NCBI GenBank assembly: GCA_027365815.1 | Contig: DAHXLV010000009.1 | Coordinates: 1-31,197 of the forward strand | From: Microcaldota archaeon | GTDB lineage: Archaea > Micrarchaeota > Micrarchaeia > Micrarchaeales > Micrarchaeaceae | Direction of reading: 5' to 3' | Length of the DNA: 31,197 bases | Shown here: in pieces, positions 14,175 through 21,915 of the stretch | How positions within the stretch are numbered: the first letter of the stretch is position 1 | Layout of the letters: each line of letters starts with the position of its first letter | The notes under the pieces: generated by a model | Database searches by the model: none | Told to the model about the DNA's origin: nothing | Seen by the model: the letters and a program-made list of their open reading frames with translations, nothing else | Translations under genes and position numbers: made by a program

Positions 14175-15125
14175 ATGCAGCGCGAAGATAACTTGCAGTT
14201 CTCGTATAAATATCCGTTTTCCGATGAGGCGAAGGCTGCGGTGCACTCTGGCGGTTCAGATACCAGGCGGTTGAGCGAAAGGCACCTTGAGATGGCGAAG
14301 GCCAGGCTGGAGGAGGCGTTATCGAAAGGCAAGCTTGAGTATAGGAACATAGCGTACGGCAAGCTCGACTACATAATAAGCTACGTTTATGCGCGAATGC
14401 TTGTTAGCTCGATGGGCAGCAGGGCCGCAATCGTGAAGTTCGCCGCGGCTGAAGCTGAAAGGGCGAGGGCGGCCCTCGAGAGTGACGACGATAATGATGT
14501 GCTGCGCCTGGCGGGCGAGCTTGGCCTTCCCATATCCATGGACGCAGGCGGTAATTATAAGATACAGTTCCAGCTCTTGCTGCATCATATGGCAGGCGTA
14601 CCTGGATTCTCCCTTTCCAACTTCAAACTGCATGGCGGGGAGATTTTGCTAGACAGGCATGAGGCAGCGAGGCTGCTTGAGAATGCGATCTTCATAAGGA
14701 TCCTGAATGGCCTTCCGATAAAACATAGCGAGCTTCCGCAGAAGGTGATTGCGGCGGCGAAGACGATAGTGCAGCCCGCCGTAACAATAAGGCCAGGTGT
14801 GGTGGGCAGCAGGGCGTGGATAGACAAGTTGCTTGAGACTCCGATACCTGACATGAGGCACAGGGTCGTCAACCTTGTGCTGGCGCCTTACCTTGTCAAC
14901 ATAAAAGGATTGAGCGTGGAGGATGCGGCGAAGACCATAGCTGTTTATGTCGAAAGGTGCAAGGGGCTTGACCCGAACACAAAGATCAACGACTCTTACA
15001 TAAGGTACCAATGCACCTACGCCAAAAAGCGCGGGCTCAAGCCGCTGTCGCTCGCGCGTGCAAAGGAACTTTTCGGCAGCGTGGTAGATTTCGACCAGCA
15101 TGTGGAGAAGGAGGTGGCGAGATGA
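14175..15125 (+). CDS. priL: DNA primase large subunit, without Fe-S cysteines
   Basis: 316 residues. The N-terminal two thirds match archaeal PriL: YKYPFSDEAK (about 11-20), the IISYVYARMLVSSMGS helix (about 68-83), FAAAEAERARAAL (about 89-101), LAGELGLPIS, and a helix with LLENAIFIRILNGLP. PriL stabilises the catalytic PriS and helps start RNA primers. The C-terminal region (about 225-300, MRHRVVNLVLAPYLVNIKGLS then YIRYQCTYAKKRGLKPLSL) resembles the PriX/prim-pol helical domain, a relative of the PriL Fe-S domain without a cluster. Only two cysteines occur in the whole protein (near 261 and 281), so a four-Cys cluster cannot form. The next gene overlaps the stop (ATGA). Confidence 0.75.
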   Translation: MQREDNLQFSYKYPFSDEAKAAVHSGGSDTRRLSERHLEMAKARLEEALSKGKLEYRNIAYGKLDYIISYVYARMLVSSMGSRAAIVKFAAAEAERARAALESDDDNDVLRLAGELGLPISMDAGGNYKIQFQLLLHHMAGVPGFSLSNFKLHGGEILLDRHEAARLLENAIFIRILNGLPIKHSELPQKVIAAAKTIVQPAVTIRPGVVGSRAWIDKLLETPIPDMRHRVVNLVLAPYLVNIKGLSVEDAAKTIAVYVERCKGLDPNTKINDSYIRYQCTYAKKRGLKPLSLARAKELFGSVVDFDQHVEKEVAR

Positions 15126-15265
15126 TGGCTACGCTGCCTTGCAGCATCTGCGGGATGCCTGCCGGCAACACCTGTTCCGTGTGCGGAAAGAGGGCATGCA
15201 ACAGGCACTATGATAGGAGGCTCGGAACCTGCACCTCATGCAAAGCCGGAAAAAGGATGAAGTGA
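15122..15265 (+). CDS. 47-residue zinc-knuckle protein
   Basis: 47 residues from ATG 15122, which overlaps the priL TGA (a second ATG follows at 15125). Cysteine pairs at 7/10, 18/21 and 37/40, plus Cys26 and His29, give a cross-brace of two zinc sites like HIT-type or B-box fingers. The rest is basic. Small proteins of this type bind nucleic acid or protein partners. Coupling to the primase gene suggests a partner in priming or replication, but this is inferred from position alone. The 5S rRNA promoter lies directly downstream. Confidence 0.8.
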   Translation: MMATLPCSICGMPAGNTCSVCGKRACNRHYDRRLGTCTSCKAGKRMK

Positions 15266-15277
15266 CCTGTGAAAAGG

Positions 15278-15286
15278 TATATAAAT
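15278..15286 (+). promoter_or_regulatory. TATA box for 5S rRNA
   Basis: TATATAAAT centred about 24 bp before the predicted 5S 5' end at 15306. Confidence 0.7.
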
Positions 15287-15305
15287 CTTGAATGAGAAGC
15301 AACTC

Positions 15306-15420
15306 TGTCAAACGGTAATAGGAGCGGGGAAACGCCCAAACCCATTCCGAACTTGGAAGCTAAGACCGCTCACGATATGTGTGTACTGCCTAAGGCGGGA
15401 AAGCATATTGCTGTTTGGCA
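15306..15420 (+). rRNA. rrf: 5S ribosomal RNA
   Basis: 115 nt. The loop B/C core CCCATTCCGAACTTGGAAGC is the conserved 5S signature. Terminal helix I pairs TGTCAAAC (15306-15313) with GTTTGGCA (15413-15420), with one G-U. It stands alone with its own TATA box and ends in TTTTT (15421-15425), an archaeal-type terminator. No 16S or 23S gene is in the window. Ends are set by the helix and may be off by a base or two. Confidence 0.93.
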
Positions 15421-15425
15421 TTTTT
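15421..15425 (+). terminator. Oligo-T terminator of 5S rRNA
   Basis: Run of five T directly after helix I of the 5S rRNA; short T runs end archaeal stable RNA transcripts. Confidence 0.5.
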
Positions 15426-15439
15426 ATATAGGCGAGCTT

Positions 15440-15769
15440 GTGGAAGGCAGGAAGGCCATCATAAACAGCGTCGCGAAGGAACGCATCGAGATACTTTTCA
15501 GGCTTGCTGAGAAGGTTTACCCCGAGGACAGCAAGCTTGCAGGTTCGTATATATCTATGCTGAACAGCATCAGGGCCCATTACAAGGTGCCGGCGCCTTC
15601 TTGGGTAAAGAACAGGATTTGCAGCGTATGCTCTTCTGTGCTGATCCCTGGGCTGAACTGCAGAGTGGTGCTGGCCGGCTCAAGAGGGCATGCGGTGTAC
15701 AAATGCACGGTGTGCAAGGCGGAAAAGCATGTACGCTACAAAAAAGCGGATGGGCCCGGTGAGATTTGA
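15440..15769 (+). CDS. rnp4: Ribonuclease P protein component 4 (Rpp21)
   Basis: 109 residues from GTG 15440. The open frame reaches back to 15353, inside the 5S rRNA, so the first in-frame start after the rRNA was chosen; the length then fits the family. Rpp21 pairs with Rpp29 and helps RNase P RNA cleave tRNA 5' leaders. An N-terminal helical part (with RIEILFRLAEKVYPED and SYISMLNSIRAHYKV) precedes a zinc ribbon with CSVC (about 61-64) and CTVC (about 87-90) and the VPAPSWVKNRIC and VLIPGLNCRV segments typical of the family. The last six codons and the stop lie over the 3' part of tRNA-Ile on the other strand. Transcription could read through from 5S. Confidence 0.88.
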   Translation: MEGRKAIINSVAKERIEILFRLAEKVYPEDSKLAGSYISMLNSIRAHYKVPAPSWVKNRICSVCSSVLIPGLNCRVVLAGSRGHAVYKCTVCKAEKHVRYKKADGPGEI

Positions 15770-15825
15770 ACTCACGACCTACGGCTTATAAGACCGTCGC
15801 TCTAACCAGGCTGAGCTACGAGCCC
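15751..15825 (-). tRNA. tRNA-Ile (UAU)
   Basis: 75 nt on the minus strand, with acceptor GGGCTCG/CGGGCCC, D stem GCTC/GAGC, T arm GTGAG-TTCAAAT-CTCAC. The anticodon stem ACGGT/GCCGT closes the loop CTTATAA, so the anticodon is TAT. Discriminator A, CCA not encoded. TATA at about 15847-15856 lies 26 bp upstream. Most archaea read AUA with a CAU tRNA modified by TiaS; UAU is exceptional. Confidence 0.93.
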
Positions 15826-15846
15826 CCTTTTGATTTCATCCATGGA

Positions 15847-15856
15847 AATATTAAAA
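15847..15856 (-). promoter_or_regulatory. TATA box for tRNA-Ile
   Basis: TTTTAATATT on the minus strand, 26 bp before the tRNA 5' end and just after the aglB stop codon. Confidence 0.6.
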
Positions 15857-15863
15857 GTTAGCT

Positions 15864-18800
15864 TCAGCCAGGCATCGTGAAGTTGTTCGCGACGAACCCT
15901 GGCTTCGGCGTCTTCGGGGGCAGGCTGCCGGTGAAGTTGTTCAGCGCGTATATCCTTACGCCGTATGTGCCATTGATGAAGTTTATTCCGGTGGCGTTGG
16001 CGGGGTATACCTGGTGGAACCCTGGCAGGTTGCCCAGTATGAAACCCTTATAGTAGTTGGAATCGTAGAAAGCCGACGGGGCGTTTGTTATCGTGTCGTT
16101 CGGCCCATTCGGCATGTATATCATAAGGTATTCCACGAACGGGGTCCCGCTTATGGTTATGACCCCTTCGTATGACGCCGACTGCACGGCTGCGTTCATT
16201 TTCCCTCCGGATTGGTTGTATATGGAAAGGACGCCCTTCGCGTTTGGCACTGAGCTGACGCACACCGTGGTGTTGGAGAGGCTCTGCCCTTGCACTATAT
16301 ATGACGCTATCAGCGGCGTCGTGCCGTTTGAGATCTTGCAGTAGTAGGATATGCTCTGCTGGAGGGACTGGTTCGTCGGCAGGAGCGCAGGCAGCGGTAT
16401 CAGCACGAACTGGGGATCATGCTGCAGCTCGCATTGGGAGTTACCGAGCACATATGGCACTGGTGGGCTTTGCGCCTGGCCCTGCGCTATCGCGAACTCC
16501 CTGGACGTCTGGTTTACATTAACGCAGGCAAGGAAATCCAGCGCCTGCCATTTGGCTATCAGGTCCTGGTCGAAAAGCACGTATTGCGTCTGGTTGCTGT
16601 TCATGAACGAAGCCAGGGTCTGCGGGCCGAAGCCGTCTGTTGAACCGAGCACGTAGTGCGCAGCGGTCGCGTAGTCCTCCAATGGGGCGGAGTTGTCCCC
16701 TCTGAGCACTGCAGGCGAGTTGCCGAACCAGTTTATCCAGTCGCCATAGTCCCACCATGCAAGAACCCTGGCGCCGAATGGGCCTACGTTGCCCCTTATC
16801 CACGCCATGGCATTGAGCCAGTATGACGGGACCAGGTTGCAGAACATGTCGGATGCAATCGAATTGCCGTGCGCCGCTATTATCGAGCATGCGTTGGCCT
16901 GGTTTGTCGCATATGTGAACGCGCCGGTGAATGCCTGCATTATGGACCTTGATTCGCCCAGCATCAGCTGGTGGTTCACCGCTATCGCGGCAACCTCTAT
17001 TACGATGAACAGCACGAGCAACCCATATAGGTATGCCTTGCTGTCTGTGGACTTCCTTAGGAAGATGACAGCGAGCAGCATTATTATGGCGAGCACCGTA
17101 GAAACGAAGAATAGTGCTATAGCGAGTATCGCGTAAACGAAATTGGCGTGCTTCTGGAATGCGTTCTTGTATTCCGGCTTTGCCACTTCCGTGCCAGATA
17201 GGTTCTTGTGGTACAGTTTTATGCTGAAGTCGTTGTCGGCTAGCAGCAGCAGCTCGCCTATTATCACCCCGAATAGCATTATGAAAGCCACACCGAAGTG
17301 AGGCAGGTACTTGACCTCGGAGAAACCGGCGAACATCAGGGGAAGCGCTATCGCGATGTAGAGTATGCCTACGGTGCTCTTCCTGTAGATTATGCTCGTG
17401 ACCACAAGCGCCAGCGCGATTGCTGATACCAGCCATACCAATACAGGCACCCCGCCTATGCTGGCGCCGATTATTCCGAACCCTGCGCTATCAAAATTGT
17501 ACAATATTCCTGTAGGGATATACTCCTCTACAGTCATGAACAGGGGTATCGACGGCGTTGTATAGTGCGCGCTCAGGTTTAGGTAGTCTATGAACGTGTG
17601 GCGCGCGGGGGAAAGGAAAGCTACCGCCAGCGCAAGTATGATCAGCACTATGAACCAGCCTGCGTACACCTTCCAGTTGAGCCTCTTGAAGACCAGTCCG
17701 CGGCCGGCAAGAACCTTCGGCAGGTATTCGTATATGGCTACGAACAGCAGCGCCATGATCGGTAGCGCCAGGGTGACAGGGATGCCAAGTATGCCGGGTA
17801 TTGCTCCGCTTAGCGTTGACCCGTATGCCTCGTAAGCTGTCAGGAACACGGCGATGGTGATTATTACTATTATGTTCATCTTGTAGAAGTACTTCGTGCT
17901 GGTGCCCCTCAGCACGCCGATTACCCCCTGCAGGAAGATGTAGACGGCAAAAACCCCTGCATCGACGCTGTAGTAGTGCGCGCCGAGGAAGGTGGATGCG
18001 AATGCGACTCCTGCCAGTATGGCGAGCCTTGAGTTTTTCATGTCGCGTATGGCGAATATGTAGGTCGCGAAGAAGAAGAACAGCGTGAATATCCCCCATG
18101 GCTCAAGCAGCTGCTCCCCGGCTACGAAGGTCGAGAACAGGACAGGCATGCTTGCGGTTAGCGCTGCGCCTATCAAGCCCACATACTTACCGTATTCGTG
18201 ATAAAGGAGGACGAAAATGGCGAAGACCAGCAGCGCTGCGGTTATGGGGGGGTAGACCGATCCCACATAGCTCATCAGGTTGGTATTGAAGACGCTGTTG
18301 TTGTTCGGGCCGAGCGCGTTCGCCAGGCTGTACCAATATGCTTCCAAGTACGGTATGAGCGGCTGTATCCTCATTACCGATCCTGCAGCCTCTATAGGCC
18401 ATGCGGCGTGTGAAGTGAAGAACTGTTGGCCGTAGACCAGTATGGACTGCGCCGCCATCATGCTGAAATACGGGTCGAATTCGTAGAATACATTGGACGG
18501 GCCTATTCCGAATATCCTTGTGGAGAAGGTTACCAGCATAAGGGCGAGCAGAAGCAGCCATGGCCATGCAGTCTTCATATTGAGGAACGGCTTCGTCGGG
18601 CTGTCCGTTTTGCTCAGCCTTCTCAATAGTATGCTTTCTTCCTTCTCGTGCTGCTCGATCAGGCGCTGCTCCTCCTGCTTGTGCAGCTCTGCCAGCTTGG
18701 CCCTGTCATTCTCGTCGAGCTTGTTGATGAGGCTCTGCTCTTCGCGGTGCCTCCTTGCAAGCTCGTCCTCCTCCCTCTTGTGCGCCTCGATTATGCCTTT

Positions 18801-19220
18801 TGCCTCGTTGAAGTAAGCGAGCTTCGCGCGTATATCGCCGAGGGAGCTTGCATAGTCCTTCTGCAGTTCAGATATCCGGGCCTCCTCCTTCTTTATCGCC
18901 TCATTTCTTGTGAGTCCGGATAAGCTGAATCCCTTGAAGACTCCCTGCTGGAAGCACAGGGCGGCTCCGATTATGGTAAGCACTACGGCGTTTGCCTCGA
19001 AAAGGCCGAGCGAGAACGCGAATGCGGTAGAGTAATGTATAAGAAAGGATTCGACCCACGTCAGCGACGCTGGCGCTATGAGGCCGAATATGAATCCTAT
19101 AACTACGATCTCGAAAAGGTGGAAGTCTGTTTTCCTATACAGAAGCGCAAGAGCAAGCAGGACCCCGGGCACAAACATTGACAGGAATGCTACAATGCCT
19201 GTGGCTATTATTCCCCCCAT
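15864..19220 (-). CDS. aglB: Oligosaccharyltransferase AglB/STT3 with extra N-terminal module
   Basis: 1118 residues from ATG 19220 (TTG 19223 is one codon earlier); a TATA element at 19246-19255 is 30 bp upstream. It moves a lipid-linked glycan to Asn in N-x-S/T sites of secreted proteins. Canonical parts: about 13 membrane helices from residue 218 on, EFDPYF (247-252) with the catalytic metal-binding Asp, and WWDYGDW (near 820). The C-terminal 300 residues are an extracellular domain with many N-x-S/T sequons. Unusual is the N-terminus: three or four membrane helices (about 2-95) and a charged coiled coil (about 108-205, many Glu, Lys, Arg) precede the standard enzyme. It takes the place following uS3 but has its own promoter. 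Confidence 0.93.
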   Translation of the reverse strand: MGGIIATGIVAFLSMFVPGVLLALALLYRKTDFHLFEIVVIGFIFGLIAPASLTWVESFLIHYSTAFAFSLGLFEANAVVLTIIGAALCFQQGVFKGFSLSGLTRNEAIKKEEARISELQKDYASSLGDIRAKLAYFNEAKGIIEAHKREEDELARRHREEQSLINKLDENDRAKLAELHKQEEQRLIEQHEKEESILLRRLSKTDSPTKPFLNMKTAWPWLLLLALMLVTFSTRIFGIGPSNVFYEFDPYFSMMAAQSILVYGQQFFTSHAAWPIEAAGSVMRIQPLIPYLEAYWYSLANALGPNNNSVFNTNLMSYVGSVYPPITAALLVFAIFVLLYHEYGKYVGLIGAALTASMPVLFSTFVAGEQLLEPWGIFTLFFFFATYIFAIRDMKNSRLAILAGVAFASTFLGAHYYSVDAGVFAVYIFLQGVIGVLRGTSTKYFYKMNIIVIITIAVFLTAYEAYGSTLSGAIPGILGIPVTLALPIMALLFVAIYEYLPKVLAGRGLVFKRLNWKVYAGWFIVLIILALAVAFLSPARHTFIDYLNLSAHYTTPSIPLFMTVEEYIPTGILYNFDSAGFGIIGASIGGVPVLVWLVSAIALALVVTSIIYRKSTVGILYIAIALPLMFAGFSEVKYLPHFGVAFIMLFGVIIGELLLLADNDFSIKLYHKNLSGTEVAKPEYKNAFQKHANFVYAILAIALFFVSTVLAIIMLLAVIFLRKSTDSKAYLYGLLVLFIVIEVAAIAVNHQLMLGESRSIMQAFTGAFTYATNQANACSIIAAHGNSIASDMFCNLVPSYWLNAMAWIRGNVGPFGARVLAWWDYGDWINWFGNSPAVLRGDNSAPLEDYATAAHYVLGSTDGFGPQTLASFMNSNQTQYVLFDQDLIAKWQALDFLACVNVNQTSREFAIAQGQAQSPPVPYVLGNSQCELQHDPQFVLIPLPALLPTNQSLQQSISYYCKISNGTTPLIASYIVQGQSLSNTTVCVSSVPNAKGVLSIYNQSGGKMNAAVQSASYEGVITISGTPFVEYLMIYMPNGPNDTITNAPSAFYDSNYYKGFILGNLPGFHQVYPANATGINFINGTYGVRIYALNNFTGSLPPKTPKPGFVANNFTMPG

Positions 19221-19245
19221 CAAATCAATCTATATGCTTGTTGCA

Positions 19246-19255
19246 CTTTTAATTG
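19246..19255 (-). promoter_or_regulatory. TATA box for aglB
   Basis: CAATTAAAAG on the minus strand, about 30 bp before ATG 19220, implying a leaderless message and separation from the ribosomal cluster. Confidence 0.5.
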
Positions 19256-19273
19256 TATCTAGATGCTTCGTTT

Positions 19274-19897
19274 TCAGCTGTTCAGTATGGATTTTGGCAC
19301 CTCCAGTGGCTTCATTGTCACTCCTGGGAAGACCGTTCCAGGGGGCACTATTCGCACCTTGACGCCTATCGCGCCGTATTTCGGGTAGGCTGTAGCGTGC
19401 GCCTCCCGGACGAGGTTTATCACGTCGCCCGCCTTGGGCATGTAGCCGACGCTCTTCCGTATCGTCTTTGCCCTTGCCCCCTTTGCGGCTAGTTTGCCGC
19501 TGGCGACTATCTCGGCACCTATCGCGCCGTTGTCCAGTACGGACTTGAGCATTGATTGTATGACGCGCCTGGCGTTTATGCCGCGCTCGAATTTCTCTGC
19601 TATCTCCCTTGCTACGAGCATCGGCTCAAGCATCTTGTTCTCGACCTCCATAACGTTTATCTGCGGGTTGTCGACCTTGAACATGCTCTTTATGTTTTCC
19701 GTAAGGGCGTCTATCGTCTTCCCTGCCCTGCCTATGACCCTACCCGGGCTAAGGACGTACACAGTTATCCTTGTGAGCACAGGCGTCTTCTGTATCTCCA
19801 CCCTCGAGAAGCCGGCCCTGACCAGCTCCTTTCCGAGATACTTGGATATGTTGTGCTTTATTATCGAATCCTCTATGAATTTTCGTTCTATTGCCAT
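19274..19897 (-). CDS. rps3: 30S ribosomal protein uS3
   Basis: 207 residues. The KH domain has its GxxG loop in SPGRVIGRAGKTIDAL (about 51-66) and the C-terminal domain contains GARAKTIRKSVGYMPKAGD and GVKVRIVPPGTVFPG. It sits at the mRNA entry channel of the 30S subunit. It is the last gene of the cluster here; the archaeal partners usually found next (uL29, SUI1-type factor, RNase P protein 1, uS17) do not follow. It begins 4 bp after uL22. Confidence 0.96.
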   Translation of the reverse strand: MAIERKFIEDSIIKHNISKYLGKELVRAGFSRVEIQKTPVLTRITVYVLSPGRVIGRAGKTIDALTENIKSMFKVDNPQINVMEVENKMLEPMLVAREIAEKFERGINARRVIQSMLKSVLDNGAIGAEIVASGKLAAKGARAKTIRKSVGYMPKAGDVINLVREAHATAYPKYGAIGVKVRIVPPGTVFPGVTMKPLEVPKSILNS

Positions 19898-19901
19898 TAG
19901 A

Positions 19902-20537
19902 TCATGCCTTTACCTGCGGTGCTTCCTTCTTCGCCTCTGTCTGCTTGCGCTCCTTCTGGTTCTTTGCTGGTTTGCCCTTCTTTGTTGTTTGGACTGGAGC
20001 CTCTTTGAACCTTCGCTTCTCCCTCACTATCGCCATCTTCATGTTGCCGCTCAATCCTTCCTCTTCGCCATATCCTAGCGCGAGCTCCAGTTTCGCGAAC
20101 TCTACGTCAGACCTTCTGGCGGAGCGCCTGCCCATGCTGTGGCCCATCCAGAGCGCGCCCTTCGATGCCGTTCTCTGCAGTATGAGCGTCTTGTTCGCCG
20201 CTGCGTGGACCACATACATGGATTCCGGGTCGTTGCCCTTGCTTTCGGCGTTTGCCATTGCGTTCACTAGCACCTTCCTCACTATCGAGGCACACTTCTT
20301 AGGGTACCTGCCTTTTTGGCCTCCAAGCTCGTGGCGGGAGCCCATGTGGGCGTTGTGCCTCCTGTAAAGTATTGGCTGCTTGCCAGAAGCTACAGATTCG
20401 AGCATCGACATCGCTCTGGGTGCGCTCTTGTACCTTATCGTATCGCACACGGCGCAGAGATCCTTGAAGCTGGCGTTGATGTCTTTCATGCTGGCGAAGA
20501 CAATGCCGTCGCGCTTCATGTTGAATGAGTATGCCAT
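19902..20537 (-). CDS. rpl22: 50S ribosomal protein uL22
   Basis: 211 residues, longer than the usual ~155 because of a charged C-terminal tail (about 176-211, Lys, Glu and Gln rich). Conserved parts include SFKDLCAVCDTIR, RRHNAHMGSRHELGGQKGRYPKK (split across about 59-81) and the beta-hairpin region GALWMGHSMGRRSARRS that reaches the exit tunnel. It follows uS19 by 4 bp. Confidence 0.95.
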   Translation of the reverse strand: MAYSFNMKRDGIVFASMKDINASFKDLCAVCDTIRYKSAPRAMSMLESVASGKQPILYRRHNAHMGSRHELGGQKGRYPKKCASIVRKVLVNAMANAESKGNDPESMYVVHAAANKTLILQRTASKGALWMGHSMGRRSARRSDVEFAKLELALGYGEEEGLSGNMKMAIVREKRRFKEAPVQTTKKGKPAKNQKERKQTEAKKEAPQVKA

Positions 20538-20541
20538 GTTG

Positions 20542-20934
20542 TCACTTCTCCCCTATGAACTTGCTTCCCCTTGTCGCCTTTATTCCTGGCGCCGAGTGCA
20601 CAACGCTTTTTGTCGTGTATGCGAACTCCCCAAGCCTGTGGCCGAGCATGTTTGCGGTTATCTGCACCTTCTGGAACTCCTTGCCATTGTAGATCTCAAA
20701 CATCATGCCTATCCATGAAGGCAGTATCACAGCCTCGCGCGTCTGCGTCCTTACAGGCTTGTCCTTCCCGGCTGCCTTGTACCTCTGCACCTTCTCGATC
20801 AGCCTCTTGTATTCGAGCCCTGCCCTCTTTATGCTCCTCCTCTGCCTTGACTTGACCATGAGAAGGTACTGCTGGTCGGTGAGCCCGGCTAGTTCTGACG
20901 GCAGTTTGCCCCTGAATGCTACTCTTTCAGCCAT
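20542..20934 (-). CDS. rps19: 30S ribosomal protein uS19
   Basis: 130 residues, matching archaeal uS19 in length. The C-terminal signature is seen in VILPSWIGMMFEIYNGKEF (about 68-86) and MLGHRLGEFAYTTK (about 96-109). It contacts the head of 16S rRNA and tRNA. It starts 1 bp after uL2 ends. Confidence 0.95.
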   Translation of the reverse strand: MAERVAFRGKLPSELAGLTDQQYLLMVKSRQRRSIKRAGLEYKRLIEKVQRYKAAGKDKPVRTQTREAVILPSWIGMMFEIYNGKEFQKVQITANMLGHRLGEFAYTTKSVVHSAPGIKATRGSKFIGEK

Positions 20935-20935
20935 A

Positions 20936-21649
20936 TCATCCCTTCTTCCTGCGGCCTACCCGCCTTGCCGCGATATGCCCAACCTTCCTGCCCGGCGGGG
21001 CGTTCCTCGATGTCATGCTGCTCTTGCCCTTGTGGTGCTGCTTGCCGCCGAACGGGTGGTCCACAGGGTTGCTTTTGACACCCCTTATCACAGGCCAGCC
21101 CCTGTTCGTAGCATGCATGATGTAGTGGCTCTTGCCTGCCTTGACAAGCGGCTGCTCTGCCATGCCGCCTCCGGCAACTGCGCCCAGCTGGGCCCTGCAC
21201 TCGTTGCTCAGGACTACGCTGGCCTTTGATGGCAGTGTCACGTTGGTTGAGGCGCCGAGATGCGCCGTTATGTATGCTGTGCTGCCTGCACTCCTGACAA
21301 GCTTCCCGCCGTCTCCTGGAGTTGACTCTATGTTGTAGACAGGCAGGCCCTCCGGTATGTCGCCGATCCTCTGGACGCTCCCCAATGTAAACATTCCCTT
21401 GCCGATGTACACCTTGTCGTGCACCTTTATCCCCTCTGGGGCTATCAGGTTCCCGGTAGTGAAATCCTCATACTCCACCTCCATCAGGGGTGCGCTGTGG
21501 CCTGTGTGGTGGAACAGGTTTATCACTTCGCCCTCTATCTTCGCATTTGTGTTGTGCGAATAGTTGACGCGTATGTCAAAGGTGCCGGGTGGCTTGGCGT
21601 ATGCCTTTGATCCCTTGCCCCTTCTCTGCTGCCTAAGCTTCTTTCCCAT
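20936..21649 (-). CDS. rpl2: 50S ribosomal protein uL2
   Basis: 237 residues. The C-terminal signature NPVDHPFGGKQHHKG contains the conserved His near the peptidyl transferase centre. GKKLRQQRRGKGS at the N-terminus is typical of archaeal uL2. Lies between uL23 and uS19 as in the standard cluster, with 2 bp before it. Confidence 0.97.
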   Translation of the reverse strand: MGKKLRQQRRGKGSKAYAKPPGTFDIRVNYSHNTNAKIEGEVINLFHHTGHSAPLMEVEYEDFTTGNLIAPEGIKVHDKVYIGKGMFTLGSVQRIGDIPEGLPVYNIESTPGDGGKLVRSAGSTAYITAHLGASTNVTLPSKASVVLSNECRAQLGAVAGGGMAEQPLVKAGKSHYIMHATNRGWPVIRGVKSNPVDHPFGGKQHHKGKSSMTSRNAPPGRKVGHIAARRVGRRKKG

Positions 21650-21651
21650 GG

Positions 21652-21915
21652 TTACACCAGTTTGAGCCTCTTGGCGATATCCTCAGCCTTGAAGCCTTTT
21701 GATAGTTTTATAAACACCTTCTTCCTGTTGGATGCGGTGGTCGCGGTCCTTATGCTGTCCACCTTCACGCTGAACGTAGCCTCGAATTCCTTCTTTATCT
21801 GGGGTTTGGTTGCCCTGTAGTCTACAATGTACGCTATGATGTTATTGCGCCCTATCTGGTTTATCGTCTTTTCTGTAGATAGCGGGTACCTGAGTATTCC
21901 TGGCATGGTGATCAT
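21652..21915 (-). CDS. rpl23: 50S ribosomal protein uL23
   Basis: 87 residues; starts at ATG 21915 overlapping the uL4 stop (ATGA), with a second in-frame ATG three codons on (MPGILRYPLSTEK). The motif RATKPQIKKEFEATFSVKV is typical. The protein forms part of the exit tunnel rim where SRP docks. Confidence 0.95.
   Translation of the reverse strand: MITMPGILRYPLSTEKTINQIGRNNIIAYIVDYRATKPQIKKEFEATFSVKVDSIRTATTASNRKKVFIKLSKGFKAEDIAKRLKLV

Noticed and set aside
14175..15125. Transcription factor TFB
   Set aside because: A helical protein near other transcription genes, but no cyclin repeats or zinc ribbon; the N-terminal motifs match PriL.
15353..15439. N-terminal extension of the Rpp21 frame
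   Set aside because: These codons lie inside the 5S rRNA gene and do not look like the family; the GTG at 15440 gives normal length.
16519..17436. Long open frame antisense/out of frame within aglB
   Set aside because: Low-complexity Arg/His-rich translation overlapping a strongly supported gene; a shadow of high-GC codons.
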